Positions 39,555 to 50,378 of a stretch of DNA of 64,000 nt are shown one piece after another. The stretch lies in NCBI GenBank assembly GCA_947258785.1, contig CAMYJT010000001.1:186001-250000 (forward strand), written 5' to 3'. Both the position numbers and the translations under genes were made by a program. Source of the DNA: an uncultured Gammaproteobacteria bacterium (lineage in GTDB: Bacteria; Pseudomonadota; Gammaproteobacteria; Arenicellales; JAANXG01). The notes beneath the pieces were generated by a model. It was not told where the DNA came from, did no database searches, and saw nothing but the letters and a program-made list of their open reading frames with translations. Every line of letters starts with the position of its first letter. The stretch's first letter is position 1.

Positions 39555-40856
39555 TCAATCCAGAACGAGTTGAATTTCGTAACCGACTGCTCGCTCATTC
39601 GGCGAGGCCAGATCAATGGTGACTTGGCTGACGACATTGGGCTCGAGGAGAGCTTTGGTTGGTGATTTCCCGTAATCTGTCGGTGTGTAAGCGCGCCGGC
39701 CGGTAACGCCACCCAGCTTATTGGTCAACATCACTTCAAGCAGGGGATACGGTTGAGAGAAGTTCGCGCGGTTTACCAGGCTGGCGGTAACACGTAACGC
39801 GCCGGGCACATCCGGGTGGTTCTCTACATGAGTGCCGACCAAATCTATCAATTTGGCATCCCGTCGCAGTGGGACTTGACACACGGCCACTTGGCAGAAC
39901 TTCTGCAGATACGGCCGCAGCGCCGGGATTTGCGATAAATCTTCGAGATAGAACGAACGCATCTGCCACAACACGACGGCCGTCAACAGCAGCGCTCCGA
40001 TGGACCAGCCGATCGCCCGCCAGATCCGGCCGCGGGACGCCTTTACACCCGGACCCCCGGTGGCGGCGGGTTCACCTTTCGGAGACGGCCGGGTACTGGT
40101 GGTGACACCGTTCTGGTCAGGTGGCGGAATCTTTGGTCCGTCCTGAGCATTCCGCTCGCTGTGCGCCACTCTCTCCGACACCTGCGGATCTGCGTTTCCC
40201 GGCACAGCCTCATCGTTCGAAACGTACGGCGGCGCCTGGCGCTGCGGTGATGGCATCGATGGACTCAGTAGCGCCCGCATCTGGTCCACGGAGGCATGAA
40301 TGCGGTCGCGATCGACCGGTTTTCGGACTACCGGCTTGCCGGCAGGCTCGGGACGCGGACCCTGCTTGACCGAGGTCTCCAGCACTATCTCCTCATCAAC
40401 GGACCCGTCCTCGACTGGTTCGTCACCGTTTTCATCAGCCGGCTGGTCCAGCGTGGCATCCTGTAGGACCGCGTCGACGGGGACCGGTGTCGCGTCGATC
40501 GCGACCGCTCCGAGCACGATCTCCTCGTCCACCTCTATCGACGCGGCGATGTCGTGCAGCAGCTCGTCCTGATCTGACTGGACGCGCTCATTGTGGTTGT
40601 CGTTTCGCGAATTCTCGTCCACGGCAACCGCCTTCCCGGGCTCGTCCTGCGGTGTCCGTCCATCGCCTTCGCCGCCGAAGATTTCGTGGTCCGGCCGAGG
40701 TGTCGGCATCGCAACCTCAGGCAGGTGGTCCACCAGGTTCCAGGGGGCATTGAACGGATGCCGGCAGACGCCACACCGCACCAAGCCGCCATGCGCGGTC
40801 ATGTCCTCGTCAATGACAACGAAGATGGTCTGGCACTCAGGACACTGTGCGAGCAT
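39555..40856 (-). CDS. Zinc-ribbon DUF3426 membrane protein
   Basis: 433 residues from the ATG at 40856. The N-terminus is an MJ0042-type zinc finger: C-P-E-C-Q near residue 5, then C-G-V-C-R near 28. A long acidic, low-complexity region (about 60-270) follows, one membrane helix (I-G-A-L-L-L-T-A-V-V-L-W near residues 292-305), then the DUF3426 domain with L-R-V-T-A-S-L-V-N-R-A and G-Y-E-I-Q-L-V-L-D at the end. Function unknown; the family sits next to prmA in many proteobacteria. It starts 7 bases after the prmA stop. Confidence 0.9.
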   Translation of the reverse strand: MLAQCPECQTIFVVIDEDMTAHGGLVRCGVCRHPFNAPWNLVDHLPEVAMPTPRPDHEIFGGEGDGRTPQDEPGKAVAVDENSRNDNHNERVQSDQDELLHDIAASIEVDEEIVLGAVAIDATPVPVDAVLQDATLDQPADENGDEPVEDGSVDEEIVLETSVKQGPRPEPAGKPVVRKPVDRDRIHASVDQMRALLSPSMPSPQRQAPPYVSNDEAVPGNADPQVSERVAHSERNAQDGPKIPPPDQNGVTTSTRPSPKGEPAATGGPGVKASRGRIWRAIGWSIGALLLTAVVLWQMRSFYLEDLSQIPALRPYLQKFCQVAVCQVPLRRDAKLIDLVGTHVENHPDVPGALRVTASLVNRANFSQPYPLLEVMLTNKLGGVTGRRAYTPTDYGKSPTKALLEPNVVSQVTIDLASPNERAVGYEIQLVLD

Positions 40857-40863
40857 GACGACT

Positions 40864-41763
40864 TCAGTCGCCGTACGCGCTTGATACGGCCGACCTGCCC
40901 CCGATGAGGAGGCACCATTCCCGTTGCCAGCGGTCATGGAATTGAAACTGCTTCATAAAAGTCTCGACCACGCGTGCCGCCGGTGAATTCAAGATTTCAG
41001 TCAACAGTATAAACCCCCCGGGGCGGAACAGCGCGGACAAGGTCGGCCGCAGCGACAGAATCTCGTTTGCCAAGATGTTGGCCACCAGTATATCCGCCGG
41101 GTCCCCGGAGGCTTCGTCGGGAAAATGCACCAGCATGCGCTCGCTGACACCGTTTCGCTCCGCATTGTAATTACTTGCCTGGACGGCACGAGGGTCCACG
41201 TCCACCGCGATGGCGGCGGCCGCACCCAGTTTCAGTGCGGCGATCGCCAGGACGCCAGACCCGCAACCGTAGTCCACCACCGTCTTGTCCATGATCGGGT
41301 TTTCCGCCAGCTACTTCAGGCACAACTGCGTAGTGGGATGGCGCCCAGAACCGAACGCCATGCCGGGGTCAACACTGACAACGACCGCCCGGGGATCCGT
41401 AGGCGGGATTCAACTCGGGCAAACCCACAATCTTTCGCACACCTGCACCGGGCCGTACCCCCGCGTCCAGCTGTGCAAACATTCTGCGTCGGTGAACTCC
41501 TCCACAGTCACGGGTAATGGACGCAGGGCGGGCAGATGGCGGTTGAACGCGTCGGTGATGCAGTTCGAGACGGTGCCAGGTTGGTACAATCCCGCCACGT
41601 ATACCTCGGTCCAATCCGGCTCAGCCGGAAAAGCGGTGTCGAAGCAATCGTGCCCCCCGGCGTTTTCGATGCTCACCGCGAAAGCGCCGTATTCCTGCAG
41701 CACGTCGCTGATTCGATCCGCCGTGCTGCGCGGGGACCGAAACCGGATACGGAGACAGGTCAC
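40864..41763 (-). pseudogene. prmA: Ribosomal protein L11 methyltransferase PrmA, two in-frame nonsense codons
   Basis: One reading frame from the ATG at 41763 to the stop at 40864 matches PrmA (300 codons) but contains TGA at 41410-41412 (codon 118) and TAG at 41311-41313 (codon 151). Both fall where PrmA has tryptophan: W-V-C-P-S-stop matches W-x-C-P-S-W, and L-C-L-K-stop-L matches L-C-L-x-W-L. Between them [15 protein letters not shown] is intact, and after them D-Y-G-C-G-S-G-V-L-A-I-A-A-L-K-L-G-A continues in frame. PrmA trimethylates ribosomal protein L11. The gene is probably inactivated, or the stops are sequence errors. It lies 3 bases from accC in the same operon. Confidence 0.88.
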
Positions 41764-41766
41764 AGT

Positions 41767-43107
41767 CTATTGCGCGAAGCGCTTCTCGAGGTAATGGATA
41801 TTGACGTCACCGCTCTGGAAACCACCGTCGCGGAGGATCCGTTGATGCAGCGGGATGTTCGTCTTGATCCCGTCCACCACCATCTCGTGCAGGGCGCTTT
41901 GCATGCGAGCGATCGCTTCACTGCGGTCGGACCCATGAGATACCAATTTCGCGATCAAGGAGTCGTAGTACGGGGGAACGACGTAATTGTTGTAAATGTG
42001 GGAATCAATCCGAATTCCTGGTCCACCAGGTTGATGATATTGCAGGATCCTTCCGGGCGAGGGTAGAAAAGAAACGGAATCCTCTGCGTTAATCCGACAC
42101 TCGATGGCGTGACCGCGCCAGTTAATTTGCTCTTGTTTATAGGACAGACGCCGGCCGAATGCGATATGCAACTGCTCCTTCACGATGTCAATACCGGTGA
42201 TCATCTCGGTGACCGGGTGCTCCACTTGTATCCGGGTATTCATCTCGATGAAGTAAAACTTATCGTCCTGATACAAGAATTCAAATGTCCCCGCACTCTG
42301 ATAGCTAAAGGCCCGGCACGCCTGGGCGCACTTTTCTCCAATCTCGAGTTGCAGGTCCCGGCCGATCCCCGGTGCCGGCGCCTCCTCGATGACTTTCTGG
42401 TGACGGCGCTGCATCGAACAATCGCGGCTCCCCAGATGGACAACATTCCCATGCTGGTCCGCGAGCACCTGGAATTCAACGTGTCTCGGCCGTTCTAGGT
42501 ATTTTTCCATGTAGACCGTGTCGTCGTTGAACGAGGCCTCGGCTTCGGCGCGGGTCAGGGAGATTGCGTTCAACAGTGTGGCCTCGGTGTGGACAACCCG
42601 CATGCCTTTCCCACCGCCGCCGCCCGCAGCCTTGATCATGACCGGGTAACCGATTCCGGCGGCCAATCGCAAGTTATCCCGGTCTTGCTCGCCCAAGGGT
42701 CCATCCGAACCCGGGACGCATGGAACGCCCGCGTCTTTCATGGCCCGGATAGCGGCGATTTTATCGCCCATGAGCCGTATCGTTTCCGCGCGCGGGCCGA
42801 CAAATACGAACCCACTTTGTTCCACCCGCTCAGCGAAATCCGCATTTTCGGCCAGAAAACCGTACCCAGGATGAATCGCTCCAGCGTCGGTGACCTCCGC
42901 CGCCGCGATGACCGCCGGCACGTTCAGATAGCTCTCGGAGGCCGACGGCGGGCCTATACACACGGATTCTTCTGCGAGCTTGACGTATTTGGCCTCGCGG
43001 TCCGCTTCCGAATGCACGGCCACGGTCCGGATGCCAAGCTCCCTGCAGGCACGTTGAATCCGTAACGCGATTTCGCCGCGATTGGCGATCACTAACTTGT
43101 CTAACAT
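41767..43107 (-). CDS. accC: Acetyl-CoA carboxylase biotin carboxylase subunit AccC
   Basis: 446 residues from the ATG at 43107. It has the biotin carboxylase layout: [13 protein letters not shown] at the start, [10 protein letters not shown], the glycine-rich [10 protein letters not shown] of the ATP-grasp domain, [11 protein letters not shown] and [13 protein letters not shown]. It carboxylates biotin on AccB with ATP and bicarbonate, the first half of malonyl-CoA formation. It follows accB by 25 bases. Confidence 0.98.
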   Translation of the reverse strand: MLDKLVIANRGEIALRIQRACRELGIRTVAVHSEADREAKYVKLAEESVCIGPPSASESYLNVPAVIAAAEVTDAGAIHPGYGFLAENADFAERVEQSGFVFVGPRAETIRLMGDKIAAIRAMKDAGVPCVPGSDGPLGEQDRDNLRLAAGIGYPVMIKAAGGGGGKGMRVVHTEATLLNAISLTRAEAEASFNDDTVYMEKYLERPRHVEFQVLADQHGNVVHLGSRDCSMQRRHQKVIEEAPAPGIGRDLQLEIGEKCAQACRAFSYQSAGTFEFLYQDDKFYFIEMNTRIQVEHPVTEMITGIDIVKEQLHIAFGRRLSYKQEQINWRGHAIECRINAEDSVSFLPSPGRILQYHQPGGPGIRIDSHIYNNYVVPPYYDSLIAKLVSHGSDRSEAIARMQSALHEMVVDGIKTNIPLHQRILRDGGFQSGDVNIHYLEKRFAQ

Positions 43108-43132
43108 GCTGGAAGTACGGCTTACAGACGGG

Positions 43133-43564
43133 TCAGTTGATGACATACAGGATCTCGCCGTACTCCACGGGCTCGCCGTTCTCTTTGAGAACCGCGACAA
43201 CCTTCCCGGCCCGGTCGGCTTCGATCTGGTTGAATATCTTCATCGCCTCGATGACGCACAAAGTGTCGCCGACCTGCACCTCGCTCCCGACCTGCACAAA
43301 TGGCCGTGACCCGGGTTTCGGTGATGCGTAGAAGGTACCCACCATCGGTGACTTGACTTGATGGCCTGCGGGAACATCTACCGCCGTTGCATCCATGGCC
43401 GCGACAGACTCCACTGCGGGGGCCGCGCCCGGTGGGTAGACGAGACCCACACCCGGCGGTGTTCTGGTCAGGCGAATAGACTCCTCGCCCTCCTTGATCT
43501 CCATCTCGCTCAAATTGGATTCTTCGAGCAACTCGATCAGTTTTTTGATTTTCCGCAAATCCAT
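43133..43564 (-). CDS. accB: Biotin carboxyl carrier protein AccB
   Basis: 143 residues. An N-terminal helical region ([12 protein letters not shown]) is joined by a Pro/Ala-rich linker (about 45-65) to a biotinyl domain with K-S-P-M-V-G-T-F-Y and the biotin site E-A-M-K-I, Lys109. It carries carboxybiotin between AccC and the carboxyltransferase. It is 5 bases from aroQ upstream and is co-transcribed with accC. Confidence 0.97.
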   Translation of the reverse strand: MDLRKIKKLIELLEESNLSEMEIKEGEESIRLTRTPPGVGLVYPPGAAPAVESVAAMDATAVDVPAGHQVKSPMVGTFYASPKPGSRPFVQVGSEVQVGDTLCVIEAMKIFNQIEADRAGKVVAVLKENGEPVEYGEILYVIN

Positions 43565-43569
43565 GATGG

Positions 43570-44013
43570 TTATTCGGTCCCCAGATGCTTCGCCGCCGCC
43601 CGCAGCGCCAATTCATATCCGATTACACCCAGTCCGCTGATCACCCCGATCGCCAAGTCGGAGAAATAGGAGTGTTGCCGAAATCCCTCCCGCGCATGAA
43701 TATTGGACACATGGACTTCGATAAACGGGATGGCGGAAGCGGCCAAGGCATCGCGCAACGCCACGCTGGTGTGGGTGAAGGCCGCCGGATTGATGAGAAT
43801 AAAATCGACGCCCTGGTCCCTGGCGCGCTGCACCTGTTCAATGAGCTCGTGCTCCGCGTTACTCTGGACGTGGCGCAATTCCTGTCCGAGCTCAGTAGCA
43901 AGCCGGCCAAGCCGGTCCACGAGGTCCGGGAGGGTCGCTGTGCCGTAGTGGTGCGGTTCTCGATGGCCCAGTAAATTCAGATTCGGACCGTTTATTAGCA
44001 GTATCTTCGCCAT
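43570..44013 (-). CDS. aroQ: Type II 3-dehydroquinate dehydratase AroQ
   Basis: 147 residues from the ATG at 44013 (an ATG at 44028 would add five). It begins [16 protein letters not shown] and has [16 protein letters not shown] and [13 protein letters not shown] near the middle. It dehydrates 3-dehydroquinate in the shikimate pathway. It is the usual first gene before accBC in gammaproteobacteria. The 152-base gap to dsbD shows no clear signal. Confidence 0.97.
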   Translation of the reverse strand: MAKILLINGPNLNLLGHREPHHYGTATLPDLVDRLGRLATELGQELRHVQSNAEHELIEQVQRARDQGVDFILINPAAFTHTSVALRDALAASAIPFIEVHVSNIHAREGFRQHSYFSDLAIGVISGLGVIGYELALRAAAKHLGTE

Positions 44014-44165
44014 TATTGTCGCGAACATGCCTGGTAGTTAGCGATCTGGGCGGATCGTCCGGTGTAGTCTGCCAAATCCGGTGGGCGAAATCCAGCATTA
44101 ATGGATTTCGCAGAAATTAACCGCAATTTAACCGATCTTCGCCCAACTTTTCGTGAAGGGTCCAG

Positions 44166-46439
44166 TCAGATGCGGGCGATATGGTCTAAAAACTCACCCG
44201 GCGGCATGTAGCCGTAACGCCGCAAGTCCTGACGTTCCCGACCGTCTGCCGCGAAAAACAACAAGGCGGGTGGACCAAACACCCCGTAGCGCCGCTTGAT
44301 GGCCTTGGTGTTCGCATCGTTGGGGTCGGTGACATCGACTTGCAATAGCACGAAACGGTCACGCAACACGCGATTCACCTCGGGCTGCCGGAATGTGCCT
44401 TGCTCCATGCGCACGCAATCGACACACCAGTCGGCATAGTAATCGAGCATGACCGGTTGGGAGTTCTGTTTGGCCCGGGCCAGCTGATCGTCGAGTTGCT
44501 GCAATGAGTTGACGCGAGTGAAGAGGTGTTCCACGGGGCCACCGCTCTCGACATTGACCGACTGACCGCCGAACCCCAGGGGTCCCAACAGCAAAGGCCG
44601 CAGGATATCGCGCTGGCCGGCCATTCCACCAAGCAGGGCCAACACACCCCAGATCAGCATGAAAACGCCAACGCCTTTCCAGAGGAAGCGCCAGCCGCTA
44701 GCCTCCTCCGGGAGTGCCTGGGTCGCGCCCATGTACACCGCAGTAACGATCAGCAAGCCGCCCCACAGGTAGAGGACCGGCACCTCCGGGATGACACCCA
44801 ACAAGTAGACGGCGACCGCCAGCAGCAACACACCGAAGGCGTGCTTTACCGTATCCATCCAACGACCGGCCTTTGGCAGCAGAAAACCTGCGCCCAGCCC
44901 CAGGACGATCAGAAATGTCCCCATACCCCAGGCCATGGCAAACATGATTGCCCCGCCGAGCACCGGGTCGGCGTTAACGATCGCCACCCCAAGCGCGACG
45001 ATGAGCAGCGGAGAGACGCAGGCGCCCACAATCAACGCCGAGATGACCCCCAACACAAACACCACCCCTAATGTCCCACCCTGCATCGCCTGCGTCCGGG
45101 TCTGCAGACGCGATTGGATGAATGAGGGCATTTGAATCTCGTAGAGACCGAACATCGAAAGGGCGAGCAGGGCGAGCAGCACACTCACCGCACCGATGGC
45201 CCAGATGTTTTGGAAATAAGCCTGCAGCTGATCTCCGGAGGCCCCGGCAAGTATCCCTGCGGCGGTGTAGGTCACCGCAGTGCCCAGCACATACGTACCG
45301 GCAAGCAGCCCCCCGCGGCCTCGGGTGATACCCTCGCCCTGGCCCACAATGATGCTGGAGAGAATTGGGATCATGGGTAATACACACGGCGTGAAGGTCA
45401 ACAGGATGCCGGTAAAAAACGCGGTGAGAATGTAACCCCAAAAGCCTTTTTCAACCGCTTCAATCACCGGTGTCGGGTCGAGTCGACCCACGGTTCCCGG
45501 AATAAGCGCACTCGCTGCGGGCAGGCTGACGTCAATGGTTTTCTCGATCGGCGGATAGCAGATACCTTTATCTGCGCAGCCTTGATAACCGACCTTGACG
45601 GGTACCGAAAGTGCGTCTGGAATGGCGCGCAGCAGGGGGACTGCCACCTCGAATCCCTGGTAGTACGCGATGATTTTTCCGAAGAACTCATCCTCCTTCT
45701 CTGTTCCGGGCGGCAGCCGGTAGTCACCCACCCGCACCACCGGCGACCCGCTCGAGAACTTGACCTTGTCCTGATAGAGGTAATACCCGTCTGCGATAGA
45801 AAATTGCGCAGACAGCGTGTTGCTGTCGTGGGCGGCGAGCTGGAGCTTGAAGGCCTCGTCGGGGTCGAGAAACTCGTCATTGAGGTTGCCGGCACCGAGC
45901 AAATCACGCAACGACTTCAGAGAGTTCAGGGAGGCGGGTTTCGTCGCGGCAACCGATCCCGTCGCCGCCGCAGGGGCCGGATCAGCGGCCGGTGGTGTTG
46001 TCGTGATGGCTGCTAGTTGCAGAGTCGCGGAGTGTTTCATCGGCGGGTAGCACACGCCGACCGGCTCATTGCACCCTTGACCGTGCGCCTCTATGACGAT
46101 GGAGGTCGGGGACGCGGCGGTCCGGATTACCGGCACATCGATCTGCACGCGGTCGGTATAGATCTCTACCTCACCAAAAAACGCGTCGGTTTTCAGCTTC
46201 CCTGGCGGAATCTGCAACGCCTCCAGAATGACCTCGCCCGCCACCAGTTGCACCCGGAATTTATCCCGATACATGTAATAATCCTTCGCGATATCCCAGG
46301 TAAGCTGAATTCGATCCGGCGCCAGGGGCTGCGCCGAAAAAGCGAATGCCTTGTCGGGATCCAGAAGTTCAACGTCCTGTGGCTGGGCCACCGGGACCAG
46401 TAGCAGGTACACCAGCAGACCAAAAATCGGTCGAGTCAT
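44166..46439 (-). CDS. dsbD: Thiol:disulfide interchange protein DsbD with two tandem alpha domains
   Basis: 757 residues, about 190 longer than E. coli DsbD. After a signal peptide come two homologous periplasmic alpha domains. The first (about 22-145) has G-Q-G-C-N-E-P-V-G-V-C-Y-P-P near residue 125; the second (about 190-310) has Y-Q-G-C-A-D-K-G-I-C-Y-P-P near 283. Eight or so membrane segments carry the beta-domain cysteines in F-T-P-C-V-L-P-M and G-A-C-V-S-P-L. The C-terminal thioredoxin domain has D-W-C-V-D-C near 671. It passes electrons from thioredoxin to periplasmic proteins. Its ATG overlaps the cutA stop by 4 bases. Confidence 0.95.
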   Translation of the reverse strand: MTRPIFGLLVYLLLVPVAQPQDVELLDPDKAFAFSAQPLAPDRIQLTWDIAKDYYMYRDKFRVQLVAGEVILEALQIPPGKLKTDAFFGEVEIYTDRVQIDVPVIRTAASPTSIVIEAHGQGCNEPVGVCYPPMKHSATLQLAAITTTPPAADPAPAAATGSVAATKPASLNSLKSLRDLLGAGNLNDEFLDPDEAFKLQLAAHDSNTLSAQFSIADGYYLYQDKVKFSSGSPVVRVGDYRLPPGTEKEDEFFGKIIAYYQGFEVAVPLLRAIPDALSVPVKVGYQGCADKGICYPPIEKTIDVSLPAASALIPGTVGRLDPTPVIEAVEKGFWGYILTAFFTGILLTFTPCVLPMIPILSSIIVGQGEGITRGRGGLLAGTYVLGTAVTYTAAGILAGASGDQLQAYFQNIWAIGAVSVLLALLALSMFGLYEIQMPSFIQSRLQTRTQAMQGGTLGVVFVLGVISALIVGACVSPLLIVALGVAIVNADPVLGGAIMFAMAWGMGTFLIVLGLGAGFLLPKAGRWMDTVKHAFGVLLLAVAVYLLGVIPEVPVLYLWGGLLIVTAVYMGATQALPEEASGWRFLWKGVGVFMLIWGVLALLGGMAGQRDILRPLLLGPLGFGGQSVNVESGGPVEHLFTRVNSLQQLDDQLARAKQNSQPVMLDYYADWCVDCVRMEQGTFRQPEVNRVLRDRFVLLQVDVTDPNDANTKAIKRRYGVFGPPALLFFAADGRERQDLRRYGYMPPGEFLDHIARI

Positions 46440-46765
46440 GATTGTTTCGTCGCGTCAGATAACCAGGCCAGATAGTCTTGCGAGCCGGCAACGATAGAGA
46501 CCGCGATAATCTCGGGAAGTTCGTAGTTGTGCAAGGTCTTGATTCGCTGTGCAATCTCGTCAAAACGCTCGACGCGAGACTTGATCAGTAACAGGTGCTC
46601 CGCGTCGCTATGCAGCGACCCCTGCCACTGATAGACAGACTGCATCCCCGCCACAATGTTGACGCAGGCGGCCAACGCGTCTTCGACGAGCGAACTTGCG
46701 ATGCGCTGAGCCTGCTCAGCGCTGGAGCACGTTGTCAGGATGATCTGATAAGCGTCATTCGTCAT
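46436..46765 (-). CDS. cutA: Divalent-cation tolerance protein CutA
   Basis: 109 residues from the ATG at 46765 (another at 46795 adds ten). L-T-T-C-S-S-A-E-Q-A, A-A-C-V-N-I, Y-Q-W-Q-G near the middle and the late H-N-Y-E-L-P-E-I-I-A are CutA hallmarks. CutA forms cytosolic trimers and is linked to copper tolerance in E. coli; its exact function is unsettled. First gene of the run cutA-dsbD, overlapping dsbD by four bases. Confidence 0.94.
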   Translation of the reverse strand: MTNDAYQIILTTCSSAEQAQRIASSLVEDALAACVNIVAGMQSVYQWQGSLHSDAEHLLLIKSRVERFDEIAQRIKTLHNYELPEIIAVSIVAGSQDYLAWLSDATKQS

Positions 46766-46836
46766 TGCACAGGGCGGCCGGTTCACTCTGGCCATCGACT
46801 TGATATTATGGCATGCGACTGAGGTAGACCGTCACT

Positions 46837-47598
46837 GTGCAAGAGACCCACGAACGCGCTTTTATCCTAAGTACAGCTCCACGGCATTGCGTTCGCGGGC
46901 GTTTCTTCGACCCGGGCACCGATCCAGTGGGCGTCTTCTTACACGGATTCCGCTCGGACAGCCAGGGCGTCAAGGCGCGCGCCTTGGCCCGCCATGCCGC
47001 CACCCGCAAATACGCCTGGCTGCGCTTCGACCTGTTTGGACATGGGGGCTCCGACGGTTGTTTCGCTGAATTTACCGTCTCAACGGCGTTGAACGATGTC
47101 CTAGCCGTCATCACGCACCTGGCACCGAGACCGGTTGTCCTGATTGGCTCCAGCCTGGGGGCCTGGCTCGCGATTCTGGCGGCAACGCGGACCCGGGTTA
47201 GCGCTCTGTTACTCATCGCGCCAGCGTTCAATTTTGTTCAGAACCAAATTGCCAATCTACCAGCCGAGGTGCTGGCGCGATGGCGGCGCTGCGGCACCCG
47301 GCACTTCTACGATCCGTACCGGGGCAACGGCTTCAATCTCCACTATTCAATAGTCGACGATGCGGTGCACCACGACGTATTGACGGCGCCTGTGCATTTG
47401 ACATGCCCGCTTAGTATCGTACATGGTGAACATGACGAGATCATCCCGATGTCCGTCATTCAGAGGTTTGCTGAGCACGCCGACTGCCCGGGATTAAGGG
47501 TCAACGTTGTACCCGGAGGCGATCACCAACTGATTTCGGCCATCCCTCGCATCGGCCTGGAATTGGACCGACTTTGGAGTTCTGTGCGCACACTGTGA
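46837..47598 (+). CDS. Alpha/beta hydrolase, ABHD10-like
   Basis: 253 residues with a GTG start at 46837. It has an early H-G-F-R-S-D-S-Q-G-V-K-A, L-R-F-D-L-F-G-H-G-G-S-D, nucleophile elbow G-S-S-L-G-A-W, acid in V-H-G-E-H-D-E-I-I-P and histidine in G-G-D-H-Q. The pattern resembles ABHD10-type serine hydrolases (thioesterase or depalmitoylase activity in animals). No signal peptide; cytosolic. Its stop overlaps the GTG of fxsA (GTGA at 47595-47598), so the two are translationally coupled, and it is divergent from cutA. Confidence 0.85.
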   Translation: MQETHERAFILSTAPRHCVRGRFFDPGTDPVGVFLHGFRSDSQGVKARALARHAATRKYAWLRFDLFGHGGSDGCFAEFTVSTALNDVLAVITHLAPRPVVLIGSSLGAWLAILAATRTRVSALLLIAPAFNFVQNQIANLPAEVLARWRRCGTRHFYDPYRGNGFNLHYSIVDDAVHHDVLTAPVHLTCPLSIVHGEHDEIIPMSVIQRFAEHADCPGLRVNVVPGGDHQLISAIPRIGLELDRLWSSVRTL

Positions 47599-48035
47599 GA
47601 CCGTTTTCGATCCTGCTGTTGATTTTCCTCGTCGTCCCGGTAGCGGAAATCTATCTGCTGTTTCAGGTTGGCGGCCTCATCGGCGCCGGGTGGACCATTT
47701 TCATGGTGGTCTTTACCGCTCTGCTCGGCGCCGTACTCGTCCGCGCCCAGGGATTCTCCGCCGTCAGGCGGATACAGGCGCAATTGGCCGCAGGCGAATT
47801 GCCGGCGCTGGAGCTGCTCGAGGGTGTCGTGCTGCTGGTCGCCGGGGCCTTGCTGCTGACCCCGGGGTTTTTTACCGATGCGGTGGGGTTCGCGTGCCTC
47901 ACGCCACCGCTGCGGCGCGGTGTGATTCGCTTGGCCCTTGAAAAAAACCTGATCACCGGACACCACCCCGACCCCGACACTCCGCCACGACGCGGAGATA
48001 CGCTCGAAGGGGAGTTTCGGCACCTCGACGAGTAA
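47595..48035 (+). CDS. fxsA: FxsA family membrane protein
   Basis: 146 residues from the GTG at 47595, which overlaps the previous stop. Membrane segments lie near residues 5-22, 28-48 and 75-97 (I-L-L-L-I-F-L-V-V-P-V-A-E-I-Y, F-M-V-V-F-T-A-L-L-G-A and L-L-V-A-G-A-L-L-L-T-P-G-F-F-T-D). P-G-F-F-T-D is diagnostic. FxsA of E. coli suppresses F-plasmid exclusion of phage T7 when overexpressed; its normal role is not known. Its place before groESL matches E. coli. Confidence 0.93.
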   Translation: MRPFSILLLIFLVVPVAEIYLLFQVGGLIGAGWTIFMVVFTALLGAVLVRAQGFSAVRRIQAQLAAGELPALELLEGVVLLVAGALLLTPGFFTDAVGFACLTPPLRRGVIRLALEKNLITGHHPDPDTPPRRGDTLEGEFRHLDE

Positions 48036-48054
48036 CGGAAACCCTCTAAAGTGC

Positions 48055-48082
48055 TTGACATCCAAAAACGAAAGGATATTAT
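48055..48082 (+). promoter_or_regulatory. Sigma-70 promoter of groESL
   Basis: TTGACA at 48055-48060 and TATTAT at 48077-48082 are separated by 16 bases, close to the sigma-70 consensus. The CIRCE operator begins at the minus-10 end, where a repressor would block initiation. The start of groES is 91 bases downstream. Confidence 0.8.
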
Positions 48083-48108
48083 TAGCACTCATCTTGGGTG
48101 AGTGCTAG
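48082..48108 (+). promoter_or_regulatory. CIRCE operator (HrcA binding site) for groESL
   Basis: TTAGCACTC at 48082-48090 and GAGTGCTAG at 48100-48108 flank exactly nine bases. This is the CIRCE consensus, one base short of perfect (final G for A). HrcA binds this dyad and represses groESL until heat stress. The site implies an hrcA gene elsewhere in the genome. Confidence 0.93.
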
Positions 48109-48172
48109 CAATTTGGCTTGGCACTCGTAATCATTGTTTTTCAACAGAAAACGTTAAGAGGAGGTCGAGCGA

Positions 48173-48460
48173 ATGGCAATTCGTCCACTTCACGATCGCG
48201 TCTTGGTACGCCGCATCGACGATCAAAAAACCAGTCCAGGCGGGATTGTGATACCGGAAACCGCCGCTGAAAAACCCATGCAGGGTGAAGTGATCGCGGT
48301 GGGCAACGGCAAAATCCAGGAAAACGGCGACATACGACCCTTGGACGTCAAGGTAGGCGACAAGATCTTGTTCGGAAAATACTCCGGCAGCGAGGTCAAG
48401 GTCGACGGCGAGGAGCTCCTTGTCATGCGGGAAGACGACATCATGGGCATCATTGAGTAA
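48173..48460 (+). CDS. groES: Co-chaperonin GroES
   Basis: 95 residues, starting [12 protein letters not shown] after a strong AGAGGAGG ribosome-binding site. The mobile loop T-S-P-G-G-I-V-I-P is at residues 21-29 and the C-terminal part reads [16 protein letters not shown]. It caps GroEL during ATP-driven folding in the cytoplasm. First gene of the CIRCE-controlled groESL operon; 35 bases before groEL. Confidence 0.98.
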   Translation: MAIRPLHDRVLVRRIDDQKTSPGGIVIPETAAEKPMQGEVIAVGNGKIQENGDIRPLDVKVGDKILFGKYSGSEVKVDGEELLVMREDDIMGIIE

Positions 48461-48480
48461 ACACCGGAAGCTGAAATTAA

Positions 48481-50136
<1,656 letters not shown>

Positions 50137-50167
50137 ACCACCGACTCACGGACTTTGAGTATACGAA

Positions 50168-50196
50168 CGCCCCGCTCCCCGAGCGGGGCGTTTTTT
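50168..50196 (+). terminator. Rho-independent terminator of groESL
   Basis: CGCCCCGCTC at 50168-50177 pairs perfectly with GAGCGGGGCG at 50181-50190 around a CCC loop, followed by TTTTTT at 50191-50196. A textbook intrinsic terminator 31 bases after groEL. Confidence 0.95.
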
Positions 50197-50298
50197 GTGT
50201 CGTTTTACAGACCGGATGGGCCCGCTACAGAACCAAGATCGCCGACTCGGCCACCCGCCCAGGGCCGTCCTTCATTGGTCTGGCAGTGTAGTTGTGGT

Positions 50299-50319
50299 AG
50301 TTTGTTCGATAAACAAACT
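50299..50319 (+). promoter_or_regulatory. Operator-like dyad upstream of aapJ
   Basis: AGTTTGTT at 50299-50306 and AACAAACT at 50312-50319 form a perfect 8-base inverted repeat around CGATA, 59 bases before the aapJ start. This is the size and symmetry of a dimeric repressor site. No T-run follows, so it is not a terminator. The regulator is not encoded nearby. Confidence 0.5.
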
Positions 50320-50378
50320 CAATAAAACCGACTTCGGTACGCCGGACCTACTGAGTCACCAACGATGGAGGATTTAAA

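Noticed and set aside
41311..41412. Recoding of TGA/TAG as tryptophan in prmA
   Set aside because: Both codons terminate other genes in this window and TGG is used throughout, so an altered genetic code is not supported.
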